A stretch of 64,000 nt of DNA from Acidobacteriaceae bacterium (lineage in GTDB: Bacteria; Acidobacteriota; Terriglobia; Terriglobales; Acidobacteriaceae). Positions 46,300 through 54,877 of this stretch are shown one piece after another; the stretch's first letter is position 1, and every line of letters starts with the position of its first letter. Location of the stretch: NCBI GenBank assembly GCA_003151335.1, contig PLXE01000106.1:1-64000 (forward strand). Direction: 5' to 3'. Below the pieces are notes generated by a model. It did not search any database. It was not told the origin of the DNA and worked only from the letters and a program-made list of their open reading frames with translations. The position numbers and the translations under genes are program-made.

Positions 46300-46812
46300 G
46301 TGAACACTGTCCAGCAAGCAAAAATGCTCGGTTTTGCAAGCTACATGCCAGCGGTTTTGCCGCGCAGTGTAGACCGCTACCACGAAACCTACGAACTGAA
46401 CCGCCATCGTGTGTATGCGCTGGCGTTTTGGATGACGGACAATGAATTGGATGCGGCCCAGTTGATGACCCACACTTTCTGTCGCGCCTTTGCCAGGGCC
46501 CATATCCCCACAGCGGAAGAAATTGATCGTTGCCTGATTAGCGAGCTGCGCGACTATATGCCGCTGGGAACCCTGACCTTGAACTGCGCTGCCTGCGAGA
46601 GGGTTTTGTCGGTGCGCCGCAATACGTTACGGGTCGATTTGGAACGCGCTGTGGTCCAGTTGCCCCCTACGGAAAAGATGATCTTCCTAATGCACGACGT
46701 GGAGAGTTACGATCACGCGCGCATCGCCCGCACCCTGGGCCTCAGCGACGAGGAATCGCGCCTCGGACTCCACCAGGCTCGGCTGCGCATGCGCGAGCTG
46801 CTGGCGAAATAA
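46300..46812 (+). CDS. ECF-like RNA polymerase sigma factor
   Basis: 170-residue protein with a region-2-like part (RYHETYELNRHRVYALAFWMTDNELDAAQLMTHTFCRAFA) and a clear region 4 (LERAVVQLPPTEKMIFLMHDVESYDHARIARTLGLSDEESRLGLHQARLRMRELL). The region 2 aromatic and acidic positions look degenerate, and between the domains lies an extra CAACERV segment. GTG 46300 has GAGGTGG upstream, so it is chosen; the frame starts at TTG 46171. No anti-sigma gene follows. A terminator ends it. Confidence 0.7.
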   Translation: MNTVQQAKMLGFASYMPAVLPRSVDRYHETYELNRHRVYALAFWMTDNELDAAQLMTHTFCRAFARAHIPTAEEIDRCLISELRDYMPLGTLTLNCAACERVLSVRRNTLRVDLERAVVQLPPTEKMIFLMHDVESYDHARIARTLGLSDEESRLGLHQARLRMRELLAK

Positions 46813-46854
46813 GTTTCCCCGTACTCTCAACCCCTCTTCTCCTCGAACACTGGC

Positions 46855-46880
46855 GCCCCTCGAAAGAGGGGCATTTTTAT
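46855..46880 (+). terminator. Rho-independent terminator, sigma factor gene
   Basis: GCCCCTC-gaaa-GAGGGGC, a perfect 7-base stem with a GAAA loop, followed by ATTTTTAT. It lies between the convergent sigma-factor and lysS genes and may serve both. Confidence 0.88.
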
Positions 46881-46888
46881 CGGCTTGC

Positions 46889-48460
46889 CTAACTCTTCGC
46901 CGCCTCGTCCTCGGTGCTGTCCAGTTCCTCTTCCTCTTCGCGCTTCAGAGGGCGCAGTAGCGGGAAGAGAATCACGTCGCGAATGGAGCGCGAATCGGTC
47001 AGCAGCATGGTCAGCCGATCGATGCCAACGCCTTCACCTGCGGTCGGCGGCAATCCATACGACAGAGCGCGGATGTAGTCCTCATCCATCTGGTGGGCCT
47101 CTTCGTCGCCGCGCGCGCGTTCGCCGCGCTGCCCCTCGAAGCGCCGGCGCTGCTCCTCGGGATCGTTCAACTCGCTGAACGCGTTGCCGATCTCAAGTCC
47201 GCCAACGAATATCTCGAAACGCTCGACCCAATCGGCGTTCTCCTCCGGCTCGCGCTTGTTCTTCGAGAGCGGCGAAATGGCGAGCGGAAAGTCGTAGATG
47301 AAGGTTGGCTGAATCAGGTGAGGCTCGGCGACAAACTCGAAAATTTCGGCTATCGTCTTGCCCATTGGCGCCACCGGATCGTACGGGATGTGCGGATTCG
47401 CCGCGTTGTAGCGGTGCACCATGGCGGCAATCTGCTCAGCGCTGGAGAAGTCAGCCATCTCCGGCTTCTCGCCATCGTTCTCGGGCCAAAACTTGATGAT
47501 GGCCTCGCGCATGGAGAGCCGCTGGAAGTTGCCAAAGTTAATTTCGTGCCCGTTGAAGTGCACGGTGGTTGTGCCATTTACGTCGCGCGCCACCTGGGCC
47601 AGCATTTGCGCGGTGAAGTCCATCATGTCGCGATAGTCGGCGTAGGCCATGTAGAACTCCAGCATGGTGAACTCGGGATTGTGCTGGGTCGAGATGCCTT
47701 CGTTGCGGAAGTTGCGATTGATTTCGTACACGCGGTCCATGCCGCCAACCACCAGCCGCTTCAGGTACAGCTCGGGCGCGATACGCAAATAGAGATCGAC
47801 GTCGAGCGTGTTGTGGTGGGTGATGAAGGGCTTGGCCACCGCGCCCCCGGCGATGGGATGCATCATCGGGGTCTCGACTTCGATGAAGCCATTGTTGTCG
47901 AGGAACCGCCGCATCGACTGCACCACCTTGGCGCGCTTCAGGAAGACCTCGCGGACGTCGGGATTCATCGTCAGGTCAACGTAGCGGCGGCGATAGCGCG
48001 TTTCCACGTCCTGCAAGCCGTGCCATTTTTCGGGCAGGGGAAGCAGGTCCTTCACCAGGAATGTGATTTCCTCCACATGGACGGTCAACTCGTTGGTGCG
48101 GGTGCGGAAGAGATAACCCTTCACGCCGATGTAGTCGCCGAGGTCGAGCAGCTTGTAAAGCTGAAAGGCTTTTTCGCCGACGTTGTCGAGGCGAACGTAA
48201 ATCTGCAACCGCCGGCCGCCCTGTTGCAGGTGGGCGAAGCCCGCCTTTCCCTGCACGCGGATGGACATCAGGCGTCCGGCAACGCTGACGTTCACGCGTG
48301 GGGACTCAAGCTCCGGCCCGGTCTTGGGCAGGTACTCTTCGAGGATCTGGGGAACGGTGTGCGTGGTTTCGTAGCGATAGGGATAAGCCTGCTGCCCCAG
48401 CGCTTCAATCTGTTTCAGCTTTTCTTTTCGCAGCTCGTAGATTTTCTGGTCAAGTGCCAC
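46889..48460 (-). CDS. lysS: Lysyl-tRNA synthetase, class II
   Basis: 523-residue enzyme charging tRNA(Lys). The anticodon-binding OB fold is followed by class II motif 1 ([18 protein letters not shown]), motif 2 ([27 protein letters not shown]) and motif 3 ([24 protein letters not shown]). A Glu-rich tail ends the protein. Start is GTG 48460 (VALDQK in the native reading). Conserved throughout. Confidence 0.97.
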   Translation of the reverse strand: MALDQKIYELRKEKLKQIEALGQQAYPYRYETTHTVPQILEEYLPKTGPELESPRVNVSVAGRLMSIRVQGKAGFAHLQQGGRRLQIYVRLDNVGEKAFQLYKLLDLGDYIGVKGYLFRTRTNELTVHVEEITFLVKDLLPLPEKWHGLQDVETRYRRRYVDLTMNPDVREVFLKRAKVVQSMRRFLDNNGFIEVETPMMHPIAGGAVAKPFITHHNTLDVDLYLRIAPELYLKRLVVGGMDRVYEINRNFRNEGISTQHNPEFTMLEFYMAYADYRDMMDFTAQMLAQVARDVNGTTTVHFNGHEINFGNFQRLSMREAIIKFWPENDGEKPEMADFSSAEQIAAMVHRYNAANPHIPYDPVAPMGKTIAEIFEFVAEPHLIQPTFIYDFPLAISPLSKNKREPEENADWVERFEIFVGGLEIGNAFSELNDPEEQRRRFEGQRGERARGDEEAHQMDEDYIRALSYGLPPTAGEGVGIDRLTMLLTDSRSIRDVILFPLLRPLKREEEEELDSTEDEAAKS

Positions 48461-48640
48461 AGTGGTCCCTGCTGCCTGGCTTCCGCAGGCCGAAAGGTAA
48501 AGAAATCCGATTATAGATTGTGTGCTCGCGGATTAGTGATGGGAGGGAGCCGGTTGTCGATTTACCGGAATGAGTCTTGACATCGTGGTTCCCTGTGCGC
48601 AGAATTTCAGGTCTGGCACATTGTCAGAGGAGGCCCCGCC

Positions 48641-49957
48641 ATGCGACTCGTCCTTCCGATGGTTCTTATGGGAGCTTTGGTACTCGCGGTTGGGTTGACT
48701 CCCGCGACTCCTCCATCCAACGACGCCCCGGCCGGCTTCGACAATAAGAGCAACGGGCTGGTGGACGATGCCACACATCAAGCGGACCAGACGACGTTCG
48801 AGGAAGTGGAACAGATCAGTGACGGCCTGGGCCCGCTCTACAACGCGCAGTCCTGCCGCGAGTGCCACCAGAACCCAGTCTCGGGCGGACCCAGCCAGGT
48901 GAACGAGCTGCGGGTTGGGCACGTCGGCAGCAAGGGCGAGTTCGAGAACCCCGCGATTCCGATCGCTGACGGCAAGGAAGTCATCACCGGCCGCACCCTG
49001 GTGAACGATCGCGCCATCTGTCCCAACGGTGCGTATCGAGACACTGAGATCCAGGAGCGAGCGCCCGACACAGAAAAGGTCCGCACGTTTCGGGTGTCGC
49101 TGAATCTGCTGGGCGACGGTTTTGTCGAAGCCGTTCCGGACCAGGCGCTCATCGATATGGCGAAGGAGCAATGCCGCAAGAGCCACGGCAAGATCTGCGG
49201 AGTGGCGTTGAGAGTTCCGGTCCTTGAAGCTCCCGGCGAGACAGCCATCGGTCGCTTTGGGTGGAAAGACCAGCACGCCAGCCTGCTCTCCTTCTCGGCG
49301 GACGCTTACTTGAACGAGATGGGGATCACCAATCGCCTCCAGCCGGATGAAGTGACGAACCTGTGCAACACCGTTTCTGAGCCCAACGACAAGGTGGGCG
49401 CCGACGGCCTTTCCGACATCGACCATTTCGCGCGGTTCGTTCGCGCCAGCAAGGCGCCACCGCCGGACCACACCCTCACGGTCACCGACAAGGCCAAGCG
49501 CGGCTCAGAAGTGTTCGACAAGATCGGCTGCAACGACTGCCACGTGCGCACCATGACCACCGCGGCAGCAGGAACGAAAGTCAATGGTGGAGCGTTCACC
49601 GTTCCCGACGCGCTGGGGTCGAAACAGTTTTATCCCTACAGCGATTTTCTGCTGCACGATGTGGGCACCGGCGACGGCATTGTCATCCCCGTCCCCGAGC
49701 ACTATGGCCGCGCCTTTGCCAAGTACGCGTGGAAGGAGATGGCGCCCAACAACTTTCAGCCGACCCGCTACCGCATGCGAACCGCGCCACTTTGGGGGGT
49801 GCGCATGAGGACCCGCCTTATGCACGACGGAGCATCATTGACGCCGCGCGACGCCATTGTCCGTCACAAGGGAGAAGCCGAGAAAGCCGCCAACAGGTTC
49901 AGGACGTTGCCGGCCGCGGATCAACAGGCGCTACTGGCGTTCCTGCAATCGCTGTGA
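48641..49957 (+). CDS. Di-heme oxidoreductase (putative thiol oxidoreductase / peroxidase-like)
   Basis: 438-residue exported cytochrome of the DHOR family (PF06537). A short hydrophobic leader (residues 4-20) is followed by two CxxCH heme sites: CRECH at 72-76 and CNDCH at 297-301. The middle motif LLGDGFVEAVPD is typical. The family is related to MauG and bacterial cytochrome c peroxidase; the substrate is not known. ATG 48641 follows AGAGGAGG. No partner cytochrome gene is adjacent. Confidence 0.9.
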   Translation: MRLVLPMVLMGALVLAVGLTPATPPSNDAPAGFDNKSNGLVDDATHQADQTTFEEVEQISDGLGPLYNAQSCRECHQNPVSGGPSQVNELRVGHVGSKGEFENPAIPIADGKEVITGRTLVNDRAICPNGAYRDTEIQERAPDTEKVRTFRVSLNLLGDGFVEAVPDQALIDMAKEQCRKSHGKICGVALRVPVLEAPGETAIGRFGWKDQHASLLSFSADAYLNEMGITNRLQPDEVTNLCNTVSEPNDKVGADGLSDIDHFARFVRASKAPPPDHTLTVTDKAKRGSEVFDKIGCNDCHVRTMTTAAAGTKVNGGAFTVPDALGSKQFYPYSDFLLHDVGTGDGIVIPVPEHYGRAFAKYAWKEMAPNNFQPTRYRMRTAPLWGVRMRTRLMHDGASLTPRDAIVRHKGEAEKAANRFRTLPAADQQALLAFLQSL

Positions 49958-50028
49958 AGCTGCTGGCTGGATAGCGATTCCGCAGGTTTCTCCTTCCCAG
50001 CTGACGGCTGAAGGCGCAGCAACCAGCC

Positions 50029-50064
50029 GAACGCGAAGAGCGAAACGCGAACCGCGAAAAGCGG
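50029..50064. repeat. GCGAA-type micro-repeat
   Basis: About six GCGAA-type words (GAACGCGAAGAGCGAAACGC...) in 36 bases, about 100 bases before nuoA. It resembles the minus-strand reading of the array at 14082-14124. Confidence 0.75.
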
Positions 50065-50167
50065 CATTTGTGACGCATGTCATTGAATCGCGTCCCGAAG
50101 CGCGGTATAGTGGCGCGTTCGTTCATATCCGGATCGCGCTTCGGCGCGACCATCGAGAAAGCACTTT

Positions 50168-50524
50168 ATGCCGCAGAACTATGTACCGATGTTCATTTTC
50201 GCCTTCCTGGCGTTTCTGGTGGCGGCCGGAACGCTTGCTCTGTTCTACATCGTCCGCCCCCGTAACCCATTCAAAACCAAGCTGATGCCCTACGAGTGTG
50301 GGATTACGCCCTTCGATAGCGCGCGTGGCCGCTACACCGTCCGTTTCTACATCGTGGCCATTCTGTTCGTGGTCTTCGACGTGGAGACCATCTTCCTGTT
50401 TCCCTGGGCGGTACAGTTCAAGCTGCTGGGTCTGTTTGGCCTGCTGGAGATGCTGATTTTTCTCGGCATCCTGATTGTGGGATACATCTGGATCTGGAAG
50501 AAGGACGCGCTGGAGTGGGTATAG
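50168..50524 (+). CDS. nuoA: NADH-quinone oxidoreductase subunit A
   Basis: 118-residue membrane subunit of respiratory complex I. Three helices, the conserved YECG (MPYECGITPFDSARGRYTVRFY) and the FDVETIFLFPWA motif are intact. It is alone: nuoB and the other subunits do not follow, so it is either separated from its operon or a second copy. ATG 50168 is used. After it, a short palindrome lies at 50588-50605. Confidence 0.96.
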   Translation: MPQNYVPMFIFAFLAFLVAAGTLALFYIVRPRNPFKTKLMPYECGITPFDSARGRYTVRFYIVAILFVVFDVETIFLFPWAVQFKLLGLFGLLEMLIFLGILIVGYIWIWKKDALEWV

Positions 50525-50587
50525 GGGTTGTCGCGCGTCAAAATGTTGCCGCCCATCCACATCGCGAGATTGAGGGAGGGCGTTGAC

Positions 50588-50605
50588 GCGGCGCTAAAGC
50601 GCCGC
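50588..50605. repeat. Perfect palindrome GCGGCGCT-aa-AGCGCCGC
   Basis: 8-base stem with a two-base loop, 64 bases after the nuoA stop. It is followed by ACTACC, like repeats I recall from acidobacteria. It may serve as a weak terminator, but lacks a T-run. Confidence 0.6.
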
Positions 50606-50718
50606 ACTACCCGACCGCATGATCACAAGGCCCAGTGCCCCCCGCCCAAGATGATCGTCCTCACCGACGGGCGCACCTGGGGTGCCAGGGAAAGCAAAAC
50701 CTGCTCAGCCGTCCGTTC

Positions 50719-51378
50719 TCACACCTGCTTTTTAGGTCCCGCGTTCAATCTGTCCACACCGCGCAGCAACGAAAAACCTCTTTCCCGCGGTACGCGGATG
50801 ACTAGACAGTCGGAAGGTATGTCGTGCAACGCCTGGCGGCGCTTGGTCCAGCCCGCCATCATGAATCCGATGGTCAAGAAGAACAGGGACAGAAACTTCA
50901 TGAAGTGGCGGACCGTCGCCTGACCGAACCCTATTCTCTCCCCCTCCGCGGTGACCACCTGCAAGCCCAAAGCACGCTTACCGATGGTGGCGCGCCACGA
51001 TGAACTCTCGGTGAAGGCAGAGTACAGCCACCCACCGACGGACAGGACCAGGATGAAAGCCATCCCGGCGGCGTTCTTTGGCACAAAGGGGGCAAAGCGG
51101 CGGCGCGCAAGCTCGATGACGAACGTAACGACGAGCGCTCCGCCGACCTCCAAGGTTACGTCGATCGCGCCGGCCCAGACACGAAGCCAAAATCCGGCGT
51201 AGGCAGGGAGGGCCAGCTCGGTTGGCGCGGAAGACTCTGGCGGCTTGGCAGGTTGAGAAGACACTATACCTCTGGAGGTGGGCTCCGAAAGCAAGTCTCC
51301 ACAGAAGAGACAGAACCGTCCATCCGGCAATTGCACATTGCCGCAGGTGGAACAGACTTGGTCCAGCACCATCTCCAT
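50719..51378 (-). CDS. Zinc-ribbon RDD-family membrane protein
   Basis: 219-residue protein. N-terminal zinc ribbon (CSTCGN...RFCLFCGDLL), a polar linker, then the RDD domain: AGFWLRVWAGAIDVTLE with Arg and Asp residues, three helices, TIGKRALGLQVV and a C-terminal RRQALHDIPSDCLV. RDD proteins are poorly known, sometimes transport-related. Same 'zinc ribbon + membrane domain' pattern as at 20337 and 32973. Convergent with nuoA. Confidence 0.87.
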   Translation of the reverse strand: MEMVLDQVCSTCGNVQLPDGRFCLFCGDLLSEPTSRGIVSSQPAKPPESSAPTELALPAYAGFWLRVWAGAIDVTLEVGGALVVTFVIELARRRFAPFVPKNAAGMAFILVLSVGGWLYSAFTESSSWRATIGKRALGLQVVTAEGERIGFGQATVRHFMKFLSLFFLTIGFMMAGWTKRRQALHDIPSDCLVIRVPRERGFSLLRGVDRLNAGPKKQV

Positions 51379-51544
51379 CGGATGGGAATACTACGCTGGA
51401 CTCGCTGTCCCTGTAAAGTGACCCCGGTTCTTCCGGAGTGTAAGCGGTACCCGGAACCTGAATCTCAGGGCAATTCCCGGCGGGTGATGTGCAAAGTTCT
51501 GCGCTCATGCCAACCCACTCACGCCCCAAATCCACGAATCGCTC

Positions 51545-53302
51545 TCACCCTTCTGCGGCGCTCGCTGCGCTCGCGGCGGCGGGCGCAAAATCCAGCAGGT
51601 TGAGCTGCACTCCCCCGAATTCTGGATGCTCGTTGTAATCGACGGTGAAGGCCAAATCGAGCACACTGCCCAGCAGCAGCGACTCTTGCGTCGCGCGCTC
51701 GGCCATGCGCCAACCCAAGGCATCGAAGCCACGTTGAAATTTACTGCCGTTGGAATTCCGGTCACTGGCCACGACCCGCAGCTTTAGATGTTTCTCTTTC
51801 AGCACCCGGGGTGGCTGGACCAGCTTCGCGTTCCGGGCAACGAAAACTGGCACCGGATTGCCGGAACCGAATGGCTCCAGCTTCTGCAAGAGCAGCCAGA
51901 AGTCGTGCTTGACCTCGTCGAGCGAGATCTCGGCGTCGTAGTGGAGGATGGGAATGAAGTCCTGCGGCGTCAGCCGTTCGCGGGCGAAAGCGTCGAGCCG
52001 CGATCGCAACTCGGGAATCTTCTCCACCGGAAGCGAACAACCCACGGCGTGCGCGTGTCCGCCAAAACGGGTGAACAGCTCAGGGCACGATTCCAGCGCT
52101 TGCAGCAAATGGAACGCCTCGATGGAGCGTCCCGAACCATGCGCTTCGCCGTCTTCGCAGGAGAAGATGAGCGTCGGACGCCGATAGCGCTCCACAACCC
52201 GAGTGGCGCAAATGCCGATCACGCCGCGATGCCAGCCTTCGCCCTCCAGCACCAGGCAGTAAGCCTCTCGCATCTCGGGAGAGGCTTCAATTTTGCCTTG
52301 AATTTCGTCCAGGATGCGCTGCTCTTCCTGTTGCCGGTCGCCGTTGAGTTGATTGAGCCGAATGGCTATCTCCGCCGCTTTGGTTGCATCCTTCTCGGTG
52401 AACAACTGGATGACGTGCTCGGCCACGTCCATGCGGCCGGCGGCGTTCAAGCGCGGCGCTACGCGGAAGGCGATGTCGCCGGCGCTCAGAGGGCGCGAGC
52501 CGTCCAGTTGGCAATTCGCCAACAAAGCGCGCAGGCCCGCGTTGACCGGTTTTCGCAGTCCTTCCAAGCCTAGTTTGGCGAAGACGCGGTTCTCGCCAAT
52601 CAGCGGCACTGCGTCGGCGATGGTCGCGATGGCGACCATCTTCAGAAATGACGGCAGCAGTCGCTCGCGTCCGGTCTCCTCCAGCAGGGCTTGCGCGATT
52701 TTGAACGCCACTCCCGCGCCGCACAACGACTTGCAGGGGTAGTCACAACCCTCCTGATTCGGGTTCACCACCGCCAGCGCTTTCGGCACCCCGTTGGCCT
52801 GCGGCAGGTGGTGGTCGGTGACGATGAGATCGATGCCCCGGCGCTGTGCGGTTTCGCCGGCCGCGAACGCCCGGATGCCGGTGTCCACGCTGATGATGAC
52901 GCGAAGGCCGCGATCGGCGGCCTGCTCGATGACCTCATCGCGCATCCCGTAGCCTTCACGGATGCGATGAGGAACGTGGTGCTCGGTCTGTCCTCCACAG
53001 AGTTCGATGGCGGTCTTGAGAATCACGATCGCGGTGGTGCCGTCCACGTCGTAGTCGCCGTAGATCAGGACCGTCTCGCCGCGCTCGATGGCGGCGCGCA
53101 ATCGCTCGACGGCAACGCGAAGGCCGGTCATCAGGCCGGGTGAGTGTAGGTCTTGCAGGGAAGGAGTCAGAAATTTGTGCACCTGCTCGGCTGTCTGTAT
53201 GCCGCGAACGGCCAGTAGCCGGGCCGTGAAGATGGGCAGCCCAGTCTCCAGCGCGAGCCGCTGCACGTCTTGCGATTCGGCATTGCGGAGGGCCCAGCGC
53301 AC
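51545..53302 (-). CDS. recJ: Single-stranded-DNA-specific exonuclease RecJ
   Basis: 585-residue 5'-3' exonuclease of recombination repair. Motifs YGDYDVDGTTA, VDTGI (most RecJ have VDCGI), DLIVTDHHLP, DIAFRVAPRLNAAGRM and the DHHA1 GGHAHAVGCSL are all present. The C-terminal OB domain is shorter than average. GTG 53302, one base after the upstream stop codon, is chosen; the frame goes on to 53623 only as a shadow of the upstream gene. A Glu/Ala-rich C-terminus ends the protein. Confidence 0.95.
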   Translation of the reverse strand: MRWALRNAESQDVQRLALETGLPIFTARLLAVRGIQTAEQVHKFLTPSLQDLHSPGLMTGLRVAVERLRAAIERGETVLIYGDYDVDGTTAIVILKTAIELCGGQTEHHVPHRIREGYGMRDEVIEQAADRGLRVIISVDTGIRAFAAGETAQRRGIDLIVTDHHLPQANGVPKALAVVNPNQEGCDYPCKSLCGAGVAFKIAQALLEETGRERLLPSFLKMVAIATIADAVPLIGENRVFAKLGLEGLRKPVNAGLRALLANCQLDGSRPLSAGDIAFRVAPRLNAAGRMDVAEHVIQLFTEKDATKAAEIAIRLNQLNGDRQQEEQRILDEIQGKIEASPEMREAYCLVLEGEGWHRGVIGICATRVVERYRRPTLIFSCEDGEAHGSGRSIEAFHLLQALESCPELFTRFGGHAHAVGCSLPVEKIPELRSRLDAFARERLTPQDFIPILHYDAEISLDEVKHDFWLLLQKLEPFGSGNPVPVFVARNAKLVQPPRVLKEKHLKLRVVASDRNSNGSKFQRGFDALGWRMAERATQESLLLGSVLDLAFTVDYNEHPEFGGVQLNLLDFAPAAASAASAAEG

Positions 53303-53303
53303 G

Positions 53304-53768
53304 TCAGCGTTCGTCGTCCAGGTCGGTCCCGTCGATTGCCATGCTGCCGAAATCTTCCACCAAGTCCAGCAAATGCTGATACCGCTCGTACCACTCGGTG
53401 GAGACCTCGTACAGAAACATGATGCCCTGATGCGGCCAGCCGAGTTGGATGAAGCCGGTCTTGCCCACGTGGTTGCGCAACCAGCGGGCTTCGTCCATGT
53501 CTTCATCGCTGGGATAGTTGGCGTGCTGCAGGCGCTGGACGAGGTAATCGAGTTCGTCGCGCTGCAGCACCTCCTCATCCATGGAGAGGAACTCGGAACC
53601 GGCTTTTTTCGCCAGCTCGACAAAATCCTTCCAGCTTTCGGGATTGTCGCGCGGGTCCCACATGACGCTGTGTACGTCTTCGGTGACGTATCCCTGGAAG
53701 CGGCTCAGCCCGTGTCCCAGGATGAAGGCGTTCATGTCGTCTTTGAGGCTGGATAAATCGTCTGACAT
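53304..53768 (-). CDS. Conserved-looking hypothetical protein
   Basis: 154-residue acidic protein, mostly helical (DDLSSLKDDMNAFILGHGLS..., YLVQRLQHANYPSDEDMDEARWLRNHV) with a middle segment GKTGFIQLGWPHQGIMFLYE that may form a strand pair. No domain recognised. It ends one base before the recJ start, so both are likely one transcript and may be functionally linked. ATG 53768 is the start. Confidence 0.72.
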   Translation of the reverse strand: MSDDLSSLKDDMNAFILGHGLSRFQGYVTEDVHSVMWDPRDNPESWKDFVELAKKAGSEFLSMDEEVLQRDELDYLVQRLQHANYPSDEDMDEARWLRNHVGKTGFIQLGWPHQGIMFLYEVSTEWYERYQHLLDLVEDFGSMAIDGTDLDDER

Positions 53769-53886
53769 AGCAGTCTCGCGTGCCGCGCCCCCAAAAAGTG
53801 GCAGCCGCGAAAATCATCATACTCCCATGCGGGCCGGCTGACACGGCGCCGACAGGGCTTGCGGAAAAAAGCGCTGTTCGGGAGAA

Positions 53887-54636
53887 CTACTCCTCGACGA
53901 CTCCCTCGAACAAGTCCGTCTCCGGCTTCGCCTCGCGCGGCTCGCGCGTCACGGCCAGATGATACATCTCCACGGTGCCGCGACGCTGCCCTAGGTTCTT
54001 TCTGATCCGCTCAAACAGCGGCGCCTGCGTGATGTGCAGTCGAAAGGCTTCTCCCTTCTTGGCGAAGTACTCGGCGCCGACTTCGATACGCGTGGTCACC
54101 GTCGGCGGTGCAATGATGTGGCGATCGGGCAGCACGAAGTCAGCAGTAAGGTAATACAGCTTTTGCGCGCGGTGCGGCGTTAGTCCTTGCTCCAGTTGCT
54201 CGGGATAACAGTCGGGACGGCCCGCCCATTCGAATGCCATAGTCGCGAAAACGCCTGCCATAGCATGGTCGACATGACCGGTGAGTCCGCCGTCGGGCCC
54301 AAAGGTGAGCACCACGTGCGGACGAATCTGGCGCATGCGCTGGGTGAGGTCCCCGACAACTTGATAAAGATCGGCGCGGTTGAGCTTTCCGTCAGGATAG
54401 TCGAGCACTTCGTATTGGCTTACCTTGAGCAGCTTGCAGGACGCAGCAAACTCGACGCGGCGCATGGCGGCCAGCTCCTCGTTGGAGCGTGAGCCGCCGC
54501 GATTGCGCGCCGCAGTTCCGGCGGTGATGCAGACGACGTGGTTCTCGACCCCGCGGTCGTGGTACAGCAGCAGGGTGCCTCCAAAGGCGCCAGCCTCGTC
54601 GTCAGGATGAGCGGTTACGCAGAGAAGTTTGAGCAT
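53887..54636 (-). CDS. PIG-L family deacetylase (LmbE-like)
   Basis: 249-residue zinc deacetylase. The metal motif AHPDDEAGAFGG (residues 8-19) and the later GPDGGLTGHVDHAMAG are diagnostic. Members deacetylate GlcNAc-type sugars, as in mycothiol or bacillithiol synthesis (BshB), or antibiotic precursors. No bshA or bshC is in the window, so the substrate is open. ATG 54636 removes 47 weak residues of the longer frame. Confidence 0.9.
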   Translation of the reverse strand: MLKLLCVTAHPDDEAGAFGGTLLLYHDRGVENHVVCITAGTAARNRGGSRSNEELAAMRRVEFAASCKLLKVSQYEVLDYPDGKLNRADLYQVVGDLTQRMRQIRPHVVLTFGPDGGLTGHVDHAMAGVFATMAFEWAGRPDCYPEQLEQGLTPHRAQKLYYLTADFVLPDRHIIAPPTVTTRIEVGAEYFAKKGEAFRLHITQAPLFERIRKNLGQRRGTVEMYHLAVTREPREAKPETDLFEGVVEE

Positions 54637-54877
54637 AGTTTTTTCGGCAATCGCTGCCTGAGCATGTACACGCGAAAGACGACGGTTTACCGCCTTCCTA
54701 CAGCTTACAACGAAGTTCAAAAGGAACCGGCTGCCGCCCGCTCCGCGGCCAAATCCCTCTGAAGTGACACACATCACAGGGCCCGGTGATAAGACTCACG
54801 GCTCTCCGGGTCGTGAAAATCCTATCGTGGATACATACAACGAGCCGAATTCCGCAAGAGCGGGGAGGACAACAGCA

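Noticed and set aside
47093-48580. 495-codon open frame on the plus strand across lysS
   Set aside because: Antisense shadow of lysS, whose protein is fully conserved; composition is low-complexity His/Val-rich.
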